DNA of 64,000 nt from Brooklawnia sp963780175 (GCA_963780175.1 CAWAAT010000001.1:868001-932000), one strand, 5' to 3'. Numbered from the stretch's first letter, positions 17,969 through 27,654 are shown. Numbers and translations are program-made. The notes: generated by a model not told the origin, from the sequence alone.

Positions 17969-20175
17969 TCGGCTCGATGCGCAACACCGTCGTCGTAGCA
18001 CTGGCGGGGTTCCTCGCGGCGGTGCCGCTGACCCAGGTGACCGGCGACAACAGGTTCCTGCCCGGGGTCCTGCTGCTGGCGGCACTCCTGCAGGGCCTGG
18101 CCGCCGTGGCGCGCCGCTACACCGAGCGCGAGTGGCCGGTGTCGGTGGCGCAACTCGCGGTTTTGCTGGCCGCCCTGCTGGTGGGCGCCCACCTGGCCAA
18201 CCCCGGGCAGCCGGCCAGCCCGCCCTGGAAGGCGGTGGGCGAGACGTTCGCCGGGGCGTTCACCCACGTGGGTGACCAGACAGCCCCGATGGCGCCCGAC
18301 GACTCCACCCTGGTGGTGCTCGTGGGCGGCATGGGTTTGCTGACGGTGGCCATCGATGTGGCCTTCATCGCCTGGCGCAGCGTCCTGGCGGCGACGGTAC
18401 CGCTGCTCCTCGGATACGGGGTGGCCACCGTCGTGGTCGACGAGTCGGTGGCGATGACTTCGCTGCTGGCGGTCGGGGTGGGTTGGCTGTTGCTGCTGGC
18501 TTCCCGGACACTCGACCACGAGCGACGCTGGCCTCGTGGATTGCTGTACGAGACCAACCCACGGCTACAGGTGCACGGTTTCTCCATGCTCGCTCTGGGA
18601 CTGGGCGTGCCTGGGCTGGCCGGCGCGCTGGTGGCCGGGCTGGCGATTCCCAGCACCCCGAGCGACCCATGGGCTGACAACGGTACCGGCGGAACCCTTC
18701 AGTTGACCGACCCGAGCATCGACCTGAACGAGAACCTTCGTCGCCCCGAGGACCGCCCGCTGCTCAGCTACACGACCACCGCCCCCGACGGGGTGATGTT
18801 GCGCAGCAGTGCCCTGACGAGGGTGGACGGCGCCGGCTGGCACCAGGTCGACATGATGCTGCAGCGTGGCTACCCCACCCGCGTTCCGGGCTTGGCCGGG
18901 GTGCAACCAACGGATTCCACCGAAGTCGTGGTCGGCGAGTTCGCCTCCCTCTACCTTCCGGTGCCCTACGCTCCGGTCGGTTGGCAGGCCGAGGGGCTGT
19001 GGGACTTTGATCCGGCCTCACTGACGGTGCTCAACGTCGACCCGGGCACCGGCCCCCAACACCTGCAGGACCTTCGGTACACGGTGGCCAGCCGGTCAGT
19101 CGAGCCCAGCGCGCAGCAGGTGGCCGATGCGGCGGCCGGGACTCCGCCAGAAGGCGTGCTCGCCCTGGAGGTACCCGCCGACGTGCCCGCGCAGATCACC
19201 GATCTGGCCCAGCAGATCACCGCCGACGCCCCCACCGATGGCCGCAAGGCCATCGCCCTGCAGGACTGGCTGCGCGATCCGGAGCGTTTCCGCTACAACC
19301 TGGCCGCACCCTCCGGCACGGGGTACGAGGTGCTGGTCAGCTTCCTGACCGACGAACGCTCCGGGTACTGCGTGCACTTCGCGGCCTCGATGGCCCTGAT
19401 GTCGAGGGTCGTGGGCATTCCGTCGCGGGTGGCGGTCGGATTCACCACCGGCACCCAACAGGCCGACGGGTCGTGGCTGGTGAGCTCACACGACATGCAC
19501 GCCTGGCCGGAGCTCTACTTCTCCGGGTTGGGGTGGGTGCGCTTCGAACCCACGGTCTCGGTCGGCGAGGAGCCCAGCTGGACCAACCTGCCCGACCCCG
19601 CAGCCACCCCCACTCCTGGTTCCCAGGCCAGCGCGAGCGTCGAACCAAGCGGCCCACCGACCAACCCGCCGGCCGACAGTGGGTCTGACGAGCCCCCGGG
19701 CACCTCCCAGGGGCTCGGCGCACCCGACGCTGGTCGGCTCGCGGGGGCGCTGGCCCTGCTGCTGGCACTGGCCGGCCCGGGGCTCGCACGGGCCTGGTTG
19801 CGCCGAAGGCGACTGACTGCGGGTGACGCTCCCGGACGTGTCAGCGGGGCGTGGCGAGAGCTACGCGCAACGGCGATCGATCTCTCGCTGGGCTGGCCCG
19901 ATGCCACTCCCCGGCAGGTGGCAGGGGCCCCCTGGCCAGACCTCGATCCCGCAGGGCACGCAGCCCTGACGAGGCTGGCTCTGCTCACCGAACGATTGCG
20001 CTATTCCCCCGGGCTGCCCGCCGAGGTGGCGGTGGCCGACGATGTGGCTCTGGTCACCAGACAGTGGCGAGCAGGGCTCCCGCTCCTGGCGCGACTCTGG
20101 ACGAGGGTTGCTCCGCTTTCGCTGCTGAGGGAATGGGGATGGCGTCGTGCGGGGGTGCACGACACCCTTGGATGA
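17965..20175 (+). CDS. TgpA-like membrane transglutaminase
   Basis: A 736-residue protein with 6-7 N-terminal membrane helices (about 10-230, DUF3488-like), an extracytoplasmic transglutaminase-like domain, and one more helix near residue 600 followed by a DUF4129-like tail. The cysteine-protease-fold core is visible: RSGYCVHFAASMALM with the active-site Cys (about 470), then SSHDMHAWPELYF with the His, and a downstream Glu/Asp region. Low-complexity Pro/Ser/Thr sequence (about 545-590) links the domain to the last helix. It is the third gene of the moxR-DUF58 operon, with an ATGA overlap. Its substrate is unknown. Confidence 0.88.
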   Translation: MIGSMRNTVVVALAGFLAAVPLTQVTGDNRFLPGVLLLAALLQGLAAVARRYTEREWPVSVAQLAVLLAALLVGAHLANPGQPASPPWKAVGETFAGAFTHVGDQTAPMAPDDSTLVVLVGGMGLLTVAIDVAFIAWRSVLAATVPLLLGYGVATVVVDESVAMTSLLAVGVGWLLLLASRTLDHERRWPRGLLYETNPRLQVHGFSMLALGLGVPGLAGALVAGLAIPSTPSDPWADNGTGGTLQLTDPSIDLNENLRRPEDRPLLSYTTTAPDGVMLRSSALTRVDGAGWHQVDMMLQRGYPTRVPGLAGVQPTDSTEVVVGEFASLYLPVPYAPVGWQAEGLWDFDPASLTVLNVDPGTGPQHLQDLRYTVASRSVEPSAQQVADAAAGTPPEGVLALEVPADVPAQITDLAQQITADAPTDGRKAIALQDWLRDPERFRYNLAAPSGTGYEVLVSFLTDERSGYCVHFAASMALMSRVVGIPSRVAVGFTTGTQQADGSWLVSSHDMHAWPELYFSGLGWVRFEPTVSVGEEPSWTNLPDPAATPTPGSQASASVEPSGPPTNPPADSGSDEPPGTSQGLGAPDAGRLAGALALLLALAGPGLARAWLRRRRLTAGDAPGRVSGAWRELRATAIDLSLGWPDATPRQVAGAPWPDLDPAGHAALTRLALLTERLRYSPGLPAEVAVADDVALVTRQWRAGLPLLARLWTRVAPLSLLREWGWRRAGVHDTLG

Positions 20176-20250
20176 AGGCTCAGACTCAAATGCTCGGTCG
20201 TCGACGACGTTCTGCTCAATGAAGACGCAGGCTACTCGACGGGGTGGAAC

Positions 20251-20622
20251 TCAGAGCTCGCCGTCCTGACGGCGACGCCAACGGTCCTCCATGCGCCCCA
20301 TGAACGGCTCTGAGGACGGCCGGTTCGGCTGTCGCGGCTGGGTGGTTGCGCCCGCGACCTTGCGCCACGATCCAAGGGCCACGATGGTGGCGACGAACAT
20401 CGCGATGAAGCCGAGCACGCTCAACGGCCAAGCAGTTTGCAGGCCGACGATCAGCAGCACCACACCGACCAGGAAGAGCAGCCCCGCGAGAGTTGCGCGG
20501 CGGCTGTGGATCTGACGTGGCGTGTGGTGGGAGCCAAGTGCCTGGGCGAACTTTGGATCATCCGCGGCAAGCGAGGCCTCGAGCTGGGCCAAAAGCCGCT
20601 GTTCTTCTTCTGAGAGCGCCAT
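20251..20622 (-). CDS. DUF3040 domain membrane protein
   Basis: A 123-residue protein that begins with the DUF3040 signature MALSEEEQRLLAQLEASLAA and DPKFA, then has two membrane helices (about 45-62 and 67-86) and a basic, disordered C-terminus. DUF3040 proteins are common in actinobacteria, often near the dcw cluster, and have no established function. GGAGGGGAGG precedes the ATG. A TACACT -10 candidate lies at 20679-20674. It converges on the transglutaminase gene across 75 nt. Confidence 0.9.
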   Translation of the reverse strand: MALSEEEQRLLAQLEASLAADDPKFAQALGSHHTPRQIHSRRATLAGLLFLVGVVLLIVGLQTAWPLSVLGFIAMFVATIVALGSWRKVAGATTQPRQPNRPSSEPFMGRMEDRWRRRQDGEL

Positions 20623-20886
20623 GTCCTCCCCTCCTGCTTCAGTGCGGTCGATGTCAACCGCCGTAGGTTCTCCAGTGTAGGCGCTCCGTTGGTCGCAGCG
20701 AAGGCCTCATCTCAATCGTCATCGCGGCGGGGAGAGTGCGTGGCCGGCACGGGGCTGGGCGACTTCTGAACGCTCGACATAGACGGTCACGAACGCCGAC
20801 TCGATACCCCCGTGGGCATTAGGCAGACCACGTCATGCGGACGGCACAGTCGTCGTCGGCACAACGATTCGAAGAGGGAGAACCTG
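20623..20886. other. intergenic region between DUF3040 gene and ADH pseudogene
   Basis: About 260 nt with no convincing gene. The DUF3040 promoter (minus-strand TACACT at 20679-20674, and TTGACA at 20657-20652) probably lies in the left part. The right part ends with the intact ribosome site GAGGGAGA of the downstream dehydrogenase pseudogene. Nothing else recognisable. Confidence 0.4.
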
Positions 20887-21667
20887 ATGGGGCTTGGCAA
20901 TTCGTGAACACCTGGGAGCCGCTCTACCGCGCCGAAGTGGCGGCACCAGTGGCCGATGAGGGGCAGGTCGTCATCGACGTCAAGGCTGCTGGCCTGTGTC
21001 ATTCCGACGGGGGCATGTTGACCGACCCCGGCTGGCGTGAGCTGCTCGCCTACCGTCCGATCACCATTGGCCACGAGGTGCCGGGGTTATCAGCCAGGTC
21101 GGTGAGTCAGTGACCGAGTGGAAGGTGGCGACAGGGTTGGGGTCTGCCCCACCACGTCCGCCGGCGCCCCGGGTTACGTCGAGCGGCGGTGGTTTCGCCG
21201 ACAAGATGGTGATCGGCCAGCAAGCGCTGGTGAGGATGCCCGTCTATGTGGCCGAGATCAATGAGGCCACCTGGGATCTCGGCCTTGAACTCGGCGCGAA
21301 GCAGATCGCGAAGGGCATCACGGACTTCGCCGGCGTTGGTCTCGACCTGATCGTCGACCACGCAGGCTTCGGCACGACCACCAATGCGGCAAGCGGGACG
21401 GTCCGTCTGGGTGGCACCGTGGTGCTGGTCGGGATGGGCAAGCTCGAGTCGAGCATCGACACCAAGAAGCTGATCACCAACCAGACAACGCTGATCGGAT
21501 CCAACGGCGGCACTCCTGATGACATCCAGGGTGTTTACGAACTGATTGCCAAGGGCGATCTGTCACCGGTCTACACCGTCGTCGACTTCGAGGAGATTCC
21601 CGTGGGGTTGGGCCGGTTGATGCGACATGAGGTCAAGGGCCGTCTGGTCGCCCACGTGGCGGACTGA
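20887..21667 (+). pseudogene. zinc-dependent alcohol dehydrogenase remnant
   Basis: A decayed medium-chain zinc alcohol dehydrogenase. The ribosome site and ATG at 20887 survive, but the reading frame shifts right after the start. Frame one then gives AWQFVNTWEPLYRAEV and AAGLCHSDGGMLTDPGW (zinc Cys and GHE at about 21073). A second shift follows GHEVPG; the next frame encodes ISQVGESVTEWKV and then out of frame CPTTSAGAPGY, before a third shift to GGGFADKMVIGQQALVRMP. There VRMP joins directly to VYVAEINEATWDLG, removing about 80 residues that should contain the catalytic domain end and the Rossmann G-loop. The C-terminus is intact to the stop. It cannot make an active enzyme. Its 3' end overlaps dinB on the other strand. 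Confidence 0.88.
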
Positions 21668-22896
21668 TCCGCAACCAGTCCGGGAGGCGCCGACCGAGCT
21701 CCTCCACCCGTCAGGCTGGCCCGACGCACCGCGTCCGGACCGAAGCGAAGAACGGCGGCGTCGGCAGCGATTTCCACCTCGCGCATACCACGCTCGGGAG
21801 CGTCCAGGGTCGGCTGCCGATAGGCCTCATCTGCGGGTACCAGCTTCTCAATTCGCACCCCGACCCGCCGGATGCGGGCGCGTTGCAGGTGAAGTCCCTC
21901 ATACAACCGCTTCGCCTGGGCATAGATCTCATCGGTGACATCGCTCGGGCTGGTCAGCGGGCCGGTACGGGTGATGGTGGTGAAGTCGGAGAATCGCACC
22001 GAGATGCTCACCGCGCGTCCACACATGCCGGCCGCGCGCATGCGGGAGGATGCCCGAGCCGCCATCCGCAACAGTTCACCGTGCACCACCCTCGGGTCAT
22101 CGGTGTCGCGTCCGAAGGTGGTCTGGGCACCGATCGAGTGATCGGGTTCGGTGATCTGGATCGACCTGTTGTCACGTCCCCAGGCCAGGTCGTGCAGGAG
22201 CGCTCCCTGGCCTGCGCCGAACGCACGTTGCAGGGTGGGCCTGGTGGTGTGCGCGAGGTCATCGATGGTGACCAGACCGAGTTTGTTCAGCCGGGACGCG
22301 GTGGCCGGCCCTACCCCCCAGATCGCCTCCACCGGCAGCGGGTGCAGGAAGGCCGTGATCTGGTCGGGGGAAACCTCGACCAGCCCGTCGGGCTTGGCCT
22401 GTTTGCTGGCCAGTTTGGCGATGAACTTGCTCGGCCCAATACCCACCGAGCAACCGATGCGTTGCTCATCGGCAACCCGGGCGCGCACCATCTCGGCAAT
22501 CGCGCGGGGTTCACCGAGCCGACGCAGCGCGCCGGTGACGTCGAGGAATGCCTCGTCGATGCTGGCCACCTCGACCCGGTTGGTGATCGACCGCAGCAAC
22601 GAGATGACTCCGGCCGACACGTCGGTGTAGGAGTCGTAATCGGGCGGCACGGCGACCGCGTGCGGACACAGCCTGCGGGCCCGGGTCGAGGGCATACCGC
22701 CCTCGATACCGTAGGCGCGAGCCGGGTAGTTCGCGCTCAGCACCACCCCACGCTCAGCACCACCCACATACATGGGCACCTCACGCAGTTCTGGACGCCG
22801 GGCCATCTCGACCGAGGCGTAGAACGCGTCCATGTCGACATGCATGATCACCGGGGCCTGACGCCCAGCCATCCCTGCCCGGGAAATGGGTGTCAT
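21571..22896 (-). CDS. dinB: DNA polymerase IV (Y family, DinB)
   Basis: A translesion polymerase. Catalytic residues are intact: MHVDMDAFYASVE near the N-terminus and SIDEAFLDV at about residue 115, so it is not the inactive ImuB type. The thumb HhH (WGVGPATASRLNKLG) and little-finger domain follow. ATG 22896 overlaps the dnaE2 stop (ATGA), so I reject the longer frame starting at 23199. The product is 441 residues. Roughly the last 32 are encoded antisense to the conserved end of the alcohol dehydrogenase pseudogene, so the original stop has probably been lost. No clear beta-clamp motif was found at the C-terminus. It is the last gene of the SOS operon. Confidence 0.92.
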   Translation of the reverse strand: MTPISRAGMAGRQAPVIMHVDMDAFYASVEMARRPELREVPMYVGGAERGVVLSANYPARAYGIEGGMPSTRARRLCPHAVAVPPDYDSYTDVSAGVISLLRSITNRVEVASIDEAFLDVTGALRRLGEPRAIAEMVRARVADEQRIGCSVGIGPSKFIAKLASKQAKPDGLVEVSPDQITAFLHPLPVEAIWGVGPATASRLNKLGLVTIDDLAHTTRPTLQRAFGAGQGALLHDLAWGRDNRSIQITEPDHSIGAQTTFGRDTDDPRVVHGELLRMAARASSRMRAAGMCGRAVSISVRFSDFTTITRTGPLTSPSDVTDEIYAQAKRLYEGLHLQRARIRRVGVRIEKLVPADEAYRQPTLDAPERGMREVEIAADAAVLRFGPDAVRRASLTGGGARSAPPGLVADQSATWATRRPLTSCRINRPNPTGISSKSTTV

Positions 22897-25800
22897 CGTC
22901 CCGAACTTCCCGGGCTTGAGTGCCAGAGCTTGCGGGGAGCCTGGTCCGCCGGCAAGCCGGCAGGCTTGATGTCGGCGTACGGCGACTGCTTGAAGCCGCT
23001 GGCGTGCAGGAATACCCGGCGCCGACCCATCCCTCCGGCCGGGGCATGTCTGGTCGGGTCCGGGTCGGTCGATGAGGTCGGGGCACGCAGATCGGCGGTC
23101 GCAGGGTCCTCGGGAGGCGGCGTCCGAAGAGGTGGGACTGTAACCGGTGGTGGGGCCAACTGGCCGAGCACCGCCGTAGCCGCCGCCTCCGCGTCCCACC
23201 CCTCATCGCGCAGTTCACGCCACTGGTCGAAGAGCACCTGCAGGTCCCAGGCGCCGGTTGCCAGCAGCGAGACTCCGCGCGGCCCGGTACGACGCAGGTT
23301 TCCGCGCACCACCAGCAACCAGGACGAGAACACGGTCGCCGCGTAAGGCCCCTGGGCGTCCTCGAAGAAGGTGGCGTCCACCGGCCCGGTGCCGTCATCG
23401 AGGGTGAGGAAGACCACCCTGCGTCCCGAGCGAACCGGCGGGGTCTGGGTGGCAACCTTGACCCCGGCCACCAGCAGTTCGCTGTGGTTGCGTCGGGCCA
23501 GCAGACCCGCCGACATGGTGACCCGGCAGGCGTCCAGAAACTCCCGGTAGAACTCGACGACATGCTGACTGGCGTCCAGCCCGAGCACATCGAGTTCGGC
23601 AGCCAACTGGTCGGCGCGGTTCATCTCGGGTAGCCCGGAGGCGACCACGTCGGTCGGCGGCCCACCCCGCCGGGCTCCTGACCCATCGAGGAACCCTGGC
23701 TCCCCGGTCGGCCCGGCCCAGTCAGGATCGCCCTGACTGTCGACGTCTGGGGACTCGTCGGCGAGGGGCTCCTCAACATGGAGTTCCGAGTCGAAGTCGA
23801 GGGCCAACTGCACACCATCGAACCCCTCCCGCACCCGGGCGGCCACCGCCTGTCCGACGGCCTGCCGGGCCGCCAGTTGAGCCGGATCATCCGCGGCCAG
23901 CCTGCCCGTCAGGGGTGAGCGGTCATTCACCGGACGCAACCCCCGGGCCCGCCGGGCGGTGCGAGCCTCCACCTGGCCGATGCGCTTGAGGTCGGCCAGG
24001 CGCAACAGCAGATCGCGGCGACTCACCTGGTCACGGCCCGTGAGGCGCCGGGCGATGTTGATGCCGTACAAGGCGTCAAAGGCACCCACCACGATGAGGT
24101 TCTCGACCACTGGCGCCGCCACCTGGGCGCGCATCCAGAAGTCGCTCAGGGATTCGTACGGTTGCCCGGCCTCGATCCTCACCACTGCGGACGCCTCGAC
24201 GCCCTTCACCTCGGAAAGCGCCAGCCTGATCCCCCAGTCCGACCCGTCGGGCAGGCCTGGAGGTGGCTGGAAAGATCGGTCGACCCGGCGCAGCCGCTCG
24301 ACCCGGTAGCCGGCACCGGATGAATTGACGTCCAGACCGAGGATCTGCACCCCCATCCGGCGGGCCTCCTCCACCAGCAGGCGCTTGGGGTACATGCCCG
24401 GGTCGTGGGTGAGGACTCCGGCGATGAAGTGTGCCGGCCAGTGTCGTTTCAGCCAGGCCGACTGGTAGGTGGGCAGCGCGAAGGCCGCCGAGTGGGCCTT
24501 GCAGAAACCGAAGGACGCGAACGAGGCCAGCACCGTCCAGATGCGTTCGGCTACCTGCAGCGGGTATCCCCGCAGCAGTGCCCTGGGCAGGAACCACTCC
24601 CGGGCCTGCTGCTGGCCCTGGAAGTCACCCAGGGACCGGCGCACCTCGTCCGCCTTGGCCAGACTGCAGCCGGTGACCACCGAGATGATCTCGATGACCT
24701 GTTCGTGGTAGACCACCACCCCGTAGGTCTGGTCGAGCACCGGCGCCAGGCTCGGGTGCAGGTAGCGGGGCTGCGTCCATCCCTGCCTGGCGTCCAGGAA
24801 CGGCACCACCATGCCGGACTTCATCGGCCCGGGCCGAAACAGCGAGATGTCGATGATGATGTCGTTGAAGTTGTCCGGACCGAACTTGCCGACCAACTCA
24901 CGCTGACCGGGTGACTCGATCTGGAAGCAGCCCAGAGTCTGGGCGTGGCCGATCATGTCGAAGACCTGCGCGTCGTCGAACGGGGCCAGGTGATCCACAT
25001 CGGGAACCTGCTCAGGCCCGCAGGTGCGTCCGATCTCGCTCAGGCAGTGCGCGAAGGACGACTGCATGCGGATGCCCAGGACGTCGAGTTTGAGCAGACC
25101 CATGTCCTCGACATCGTCCTTGTCGAACTGGCTCATCGGGAAGCCACCGAAGCTGGCCTCCACGGGAGTCCGGTCGCCCATGCCGGCATCCGAGAGGATC
25201 ACCCCGCACGGGTGCAGCGCGACATGACGTGGCAGCCCGTCAAGTGACTCGACCAGCTCGAGCAGCACCTCGAGGCGTTCATCCCCCAGTCCTGCGGTGC
25301 GCAGTTCGGGCAGGTCACGCAGAGCGGCTCGCGCGTCCCTGGCACGGATGTGCGGGAAGGACTTGGCCATCGCGTCGACCTCGGCGGGCGGCATCGACAA
25401 TGCCCTGCCCACATCGCGCACCGCATGCCGGACGCGATAGGTCTCCAGCATCGCCACGCAACTCACCCGGTCACCGCCGAAGGTCTCCAGCACCTTGGCG
25501 TAGATCTCGGTGCGGCGCTGCGACTCGACGTCCAGATCAATGTCGGGCAACCCCTGACGCAACGGCGACAGGAAGCGCTCCATGATCAGCCCGTGTGCCA
25601 TCGGGTCGACCCCGGAGATGCCCAACAGGTAGTTGACCAGACTGCCCGCCCCCGATCCGCGTGCCGCGCAGCGGATGCCCATCCTCCGAATCATGTCGAC
25701 CACTTCGGCGACGGTGAGGAAGTAGGACTCGAAACCGAGGTGGCCGATCACGTCGAGTTCGTCGTCAAGACGGCGCGCCAGCCGCTGGTCACCGGTGCCG

Positions 25801-26864
25801 TAGCGAGCTGCGACGCCTGCCTCGCAGCGGTCCCGCAGCACCCGGGGCGCTTGGTCGGCAGTGGTGCCGAAGTGCTCGAACTCGGGCAGGTGAACCTCGC
25901 CCAGTCCGATGTCGGCAATCGGGTCGAGCGCACACTGCGCGCCGAGGTCGACGGTCTCGGCCAGCAGCCTGGAACCGTCGTCGGTGCGTCCGGAGTCTCG
26001 TGAGACGGCCTCGGCGATCGGACGCATCAGGTCGGGCGGTTTCAGCCAGCCCTCTGCGTTGCGTCGGTCGATGGCTCGGGAATCGAGGGCCATCAGGCGC
26101 CGCGCAGAGTCGAGCACGTCGCAGGTCATGGCCTGACGGCGCAACGCCATTCGCACCTGGTTGGTCAGCACTGCGGGCAGCCGGTGGTCATCGGCGAGTC
26201 GCAACAACCGGGACGCCTGCCGCAAAGAACCCACCTGCTCTCCACCCACCAGTTGATCGGTCACGGCCACGACCAACCGGTCGGTGGGCATCAACTGCAA
26301 CCAGCGACCCAATTCGAACTCTGCCGCCGGCCGGTCACCAGCCGCCACCGCCAACCCCAGCTCCGAGTCGGCACCCAGCAATACCGTCAACTCGCCGCTG
26401 GCGCAGTGTTCGCCGATCAACTCGGCGCGAGCGACCGGCGAGCCTCGCTCGCCCGACAGGTGGATGGCGCTGACCAGTCGACACAACCGAGCCCAACCGG
26501 CTCGGTTGCGGGCCAGCACCACCACCCGGGGCATCCCGAGGGCCCGGTCGGCGCCAATCTGGCCGGCCCGCCACAGCTCGGAACTCGACCCACCCTTGGC
26601 CGCAGTGGGCGCCCGACCGATGCGGGACGCCGGGTGCCGGGCACTGAATCTGGTGGCCAGATCGACCCCGATCACCGGTTCCAGTCCGGCAGCAAGGCAT
26701 GCCTTGGCGAATCGCACGGACCCGTACATGCCGTCGCGGTCAGTCAGCGCCAGTCGCGTCATACCCAGCTCTGCTGCCCGTCTCACCAGATCACCCGGGT
26801 GGGATGCGCCGTACTGCATGGAATAACCCGAGGCCACCCGCAGGTGCGTGAACTCCTCAGCCAT
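22893..26864 (-). CDS. dnaE2: error-prone DNA polymerase DnaE2 (ImuC)
   Basis: DnaE2 is the alternative alpha subunit of polymerase III used in damage-induced mutagenesis. The 1323-residue protein has the N-terminal PHP domain (HLRVASGYSMQYGASHP; LALTDRDGMYG), the catalytic palm with PDIDLDVE near residue 440, FGFCKAHSAAFALPTYQSAW in the fingers region, the HhH domain and a C-terminal OB fold. It is longer than typical mycobacterial DnaE2 (about 1080 residues) because of insertions near residues 80-110 and in the C-terminal third. Its ATG overlaps the HEPN gene by eight bases and its stop overlaps dinB. The operon starts at a LexA box, as expected for an SOS gene. Confidence 0.94.
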   Translation of the reverse strand: MAEEFTHLRVASGYSMQYGASHPGDLVRRAAELGMTRLALTDRDGMYGSVRFAKACLAAGLEPVIGVDLATRFSARHPASRIGRAPTAAKGGSSSELWRAGQIGADRALGMPRVVVLARNRAGWARLCRLVSAIHLSGERGSPVARAELIGEHCASGELTVLLGADSELGLAVAAGDRPAAEFELGRWLQLMPTDRLVVAVTDQLVGGEQVGSLRQASRLLRLADDHRLPAVLTNQVRMALRRQAMTCDVLDSARRLMALDSRAIDRRNAEGWLKPPDLMRPIAEAVSRDSGRTDDGSRLLAETVDLGAQCALDPIADIGLGEVHLPEFEHFGTTADQAPRVLRDRCEAGVAARYGTGDQRLARRLDDELDVIGHLGFESYFLTVAEVVDMIRRMGIRCAARGSGAGSLVNYLLGISGVDPMAHGLIMERFLSPLRQGLPDIDLDVESQRRTEIYAKVLETFGGDRVSCVAMLETYRVRHAVRDVGRALSMPPAEVDAMAKSFPHIRARDARAALRDLPELRTAGLGDERLEVLLELVESLDGLPRHVALHPCGVILSDAGMGDRTPVEASFGGFPMSQFDKDDVEDMGLLKLDVLGIRMQSSFAHCLSEIGRTCGPEQVPDVDHLAPFDDAQVFDMIGHAQTLGCFQIESPGQRELVGKFGPDNFNDIIIDISLFRPGPMKSGMVVPFLDARQGWTQPRYLHPSLAPVLDQTYGVVVYHEQVIEIISVVTGCSLAKADEVRRSLGDFQGQQQAREWFLPRALLRGYPLQVAERIWTVLASFASFGFCKAHSAAFALPTYQSAWLKRHWPAHFIAGVLTHDPGMYPKRLLVEEARRMGVQILGLDVNSSGAGYRVERLRRVDRSFQPPPGLPDGSDWGIRLALSEVKGVEASAVVRIEAGQPYESLSDFWMRAQVAAPVVENLIVVGAFDALYGINIARRLTGRDQVSRRDLLLRLADLKRIGQVEARTARRARGLRPVNDRSPLTGRLAADDPAQLAARQAVGQAVAARVREGFDGVQLALDFDSELHVEEPLADESPDVDSQGDPDWAGPTGEPGFLDGSGARRGGPPTDVVASGLPEMNRADQLAAELDVLGLDASQHVVEFYREFLDACRVTMSAGLLARRNHSELLVAGVKVATQTPPVRSGRRVVFLTLDDGTGPVDATFFEDAQGPYAATVFSSWLLVVRGNLRRTGPRGVSLLATGAWDLQVLFDQWRELRDEGWDAEAAATAVLGQLAPPPVTVPPLRTPPPEDPATADLRAPTSSTDPDPTRHAPAGGMGRRRVFLHASGFKQSPYADIKPAGLPADQAPRKLWHSSPGSSGR

Positions 26865-27222
26865 ACCGCACCCGATCCGAACGCGACCGGCTCAGCTGCC
26901 GGTCAACCAGGTCGAGGAAGGTCGTGAGGTCACGCAACAGGTCGTCAGCCTGTCGCTCGCTCAATCGACTCCTGCCCTCCAGCAGGGCGAAGTAGGACGC
27001 CCACTCGACGAACACCGGCACCTCGAGGGCGAGCCTGGCCCACAATTCGTCCGGCTCGACGATCAGAGAAACCTGACGGTGCATCGACAACACCGCAGCC
27101 GCCCCCTGTCTGGCTGCCAGCAGACACCCCCGTCGGCGTTCCACCGGGGTGGCCGCGAGGTCGGCGCTCGCCAGCAGTGAACGCGCCCACGACAACTCCG
27201 CCCGCATTGGCGATGCCACCAT
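26857..27222 (-). CDS. SAV_6107-type HEPN domain protein
   Basis: A 121-residue helical protein resembling the SAV_6107 family of HEPN-fold proteins of actinobacteria, which recur beside Y-family polymerases and dnaE2. The stretch RGCLLAARQGAAAVLSMHR and the later VFVEWASYFALLEGRSRLS fit the two-helix HEPN core. The RNase-type RxxxxH motif of toxin HEPNs is not evident, so nuclease activity should not be assumed. GGGAGGAAG precedes the ATG, 18 nt after the DUF6504 stop, and its stop overlaps dnaE2 by eight bases. Its presence inside an SOS polymerase operon suggests an accessory role. Confidence 0.75.
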   Translation of the reverse strand: MVASPMRAELSWARSLLASADLAATPVERRRGCLLAARQGAAAVLSMHRQVSLIVEPDELWARLALEVPVFVEWASYFALLEGRSRLSERQADDLLRDLTTFLDLVDRQLSRSRSDRVRYG

Positions 27223-27240
27223 CTGCTTCCTCCCGCCCGT

Positions 27241-27609
27241 TCAATCGATGACCGTCCGCAGCCGCCAGTCAGAGCCTCGGCAGGCCAGTTCGTAGACACC
27301 GACCTCATCACTCGCCCCCGCGGACGCCTCTACCCGCCAGACCTGCTGGTCACCCAGCAGGTCACCGTCCGGCGCCGCTGGTTCACGAGGCGGGTCGGGG
27401 CCTCCTCGATCGTCCGACCACCGCCGGGCGACGTCCTGGCCACGGGCCCGACGCACCCGCGGGTCGTCCCACCAGGCGCCCGCCTCGGTCCAGGTGCGCT
27501 GCACCGCGAGCACCCGCCACAAGCGCTGGCGCCAGATGAACTGCGACGGCGCGGCTGCTTGCTGTCCGGCTGGCAGCCGAACCACGATCGACTCGTTGCG
27601 GATCCGCAT
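27241..27609 (-). CDS. DUF6504 family protein, first gene of SOS operon
   Basis: A 122-residue protein that starts MRIRNESIVVRLPAG and contains FIWRQRLWRVLAVQRTW and DQQVWRVEASAG, fitting the small DUF6504 family found next to dnaE2/dinB in actinobacteria. Function is unknown. ATG 27609 has a GAGGGGG ribosome site and lies 18 nt downstream of the LexA box; the longer frame to 27723 would run through the operator and is rejected. It is the promoter-proximal member of the operon with the HEPN protein, DnaE2 and DinB. The middle (about residues 45-80) is Arg/Asp-rich and probably disordered. Confidence 0.8.
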   Translation of the reverse strand: MRIRNESIVVRLPAGQQAAAPSQFIWRQRLWRVLAVQRTWTEAGAWWDDPRVRRARGQDVARRWSDDRGGPDPPREPAAPDGDLLGDQQVWRVEASAGASDEVGVYELACRGSDWRLRTVID

Positions 27610-27627
27610 CCCAACCCCCTCATCTAT

Positions 27628-27643
27628 TCGAACAGGTGTTCGA
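27628..27643. promoter_or_regulatory. LexA (SOS) box
   Basis: TCGAACAGGTGTTCGA is a perfect match to the mycobacterial and actinobacterial LexA consensus TCGAAC-N4-GTTCGA. It lies between the promoter and the first codon of the DUF6504-HEPN-dnaE2-dinB operon, just after the predicted start of transcription. Confidence 0.93.
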
Positions 27644-27654
27644 ATAGATGTTCT

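Noticed and set aside
22897..23199. A 101-codon extension of DinB
   Set aside because: It reads the dnaE2 3' end out of frame; the ATGA overlap start gives the normal DinB N-terminus.
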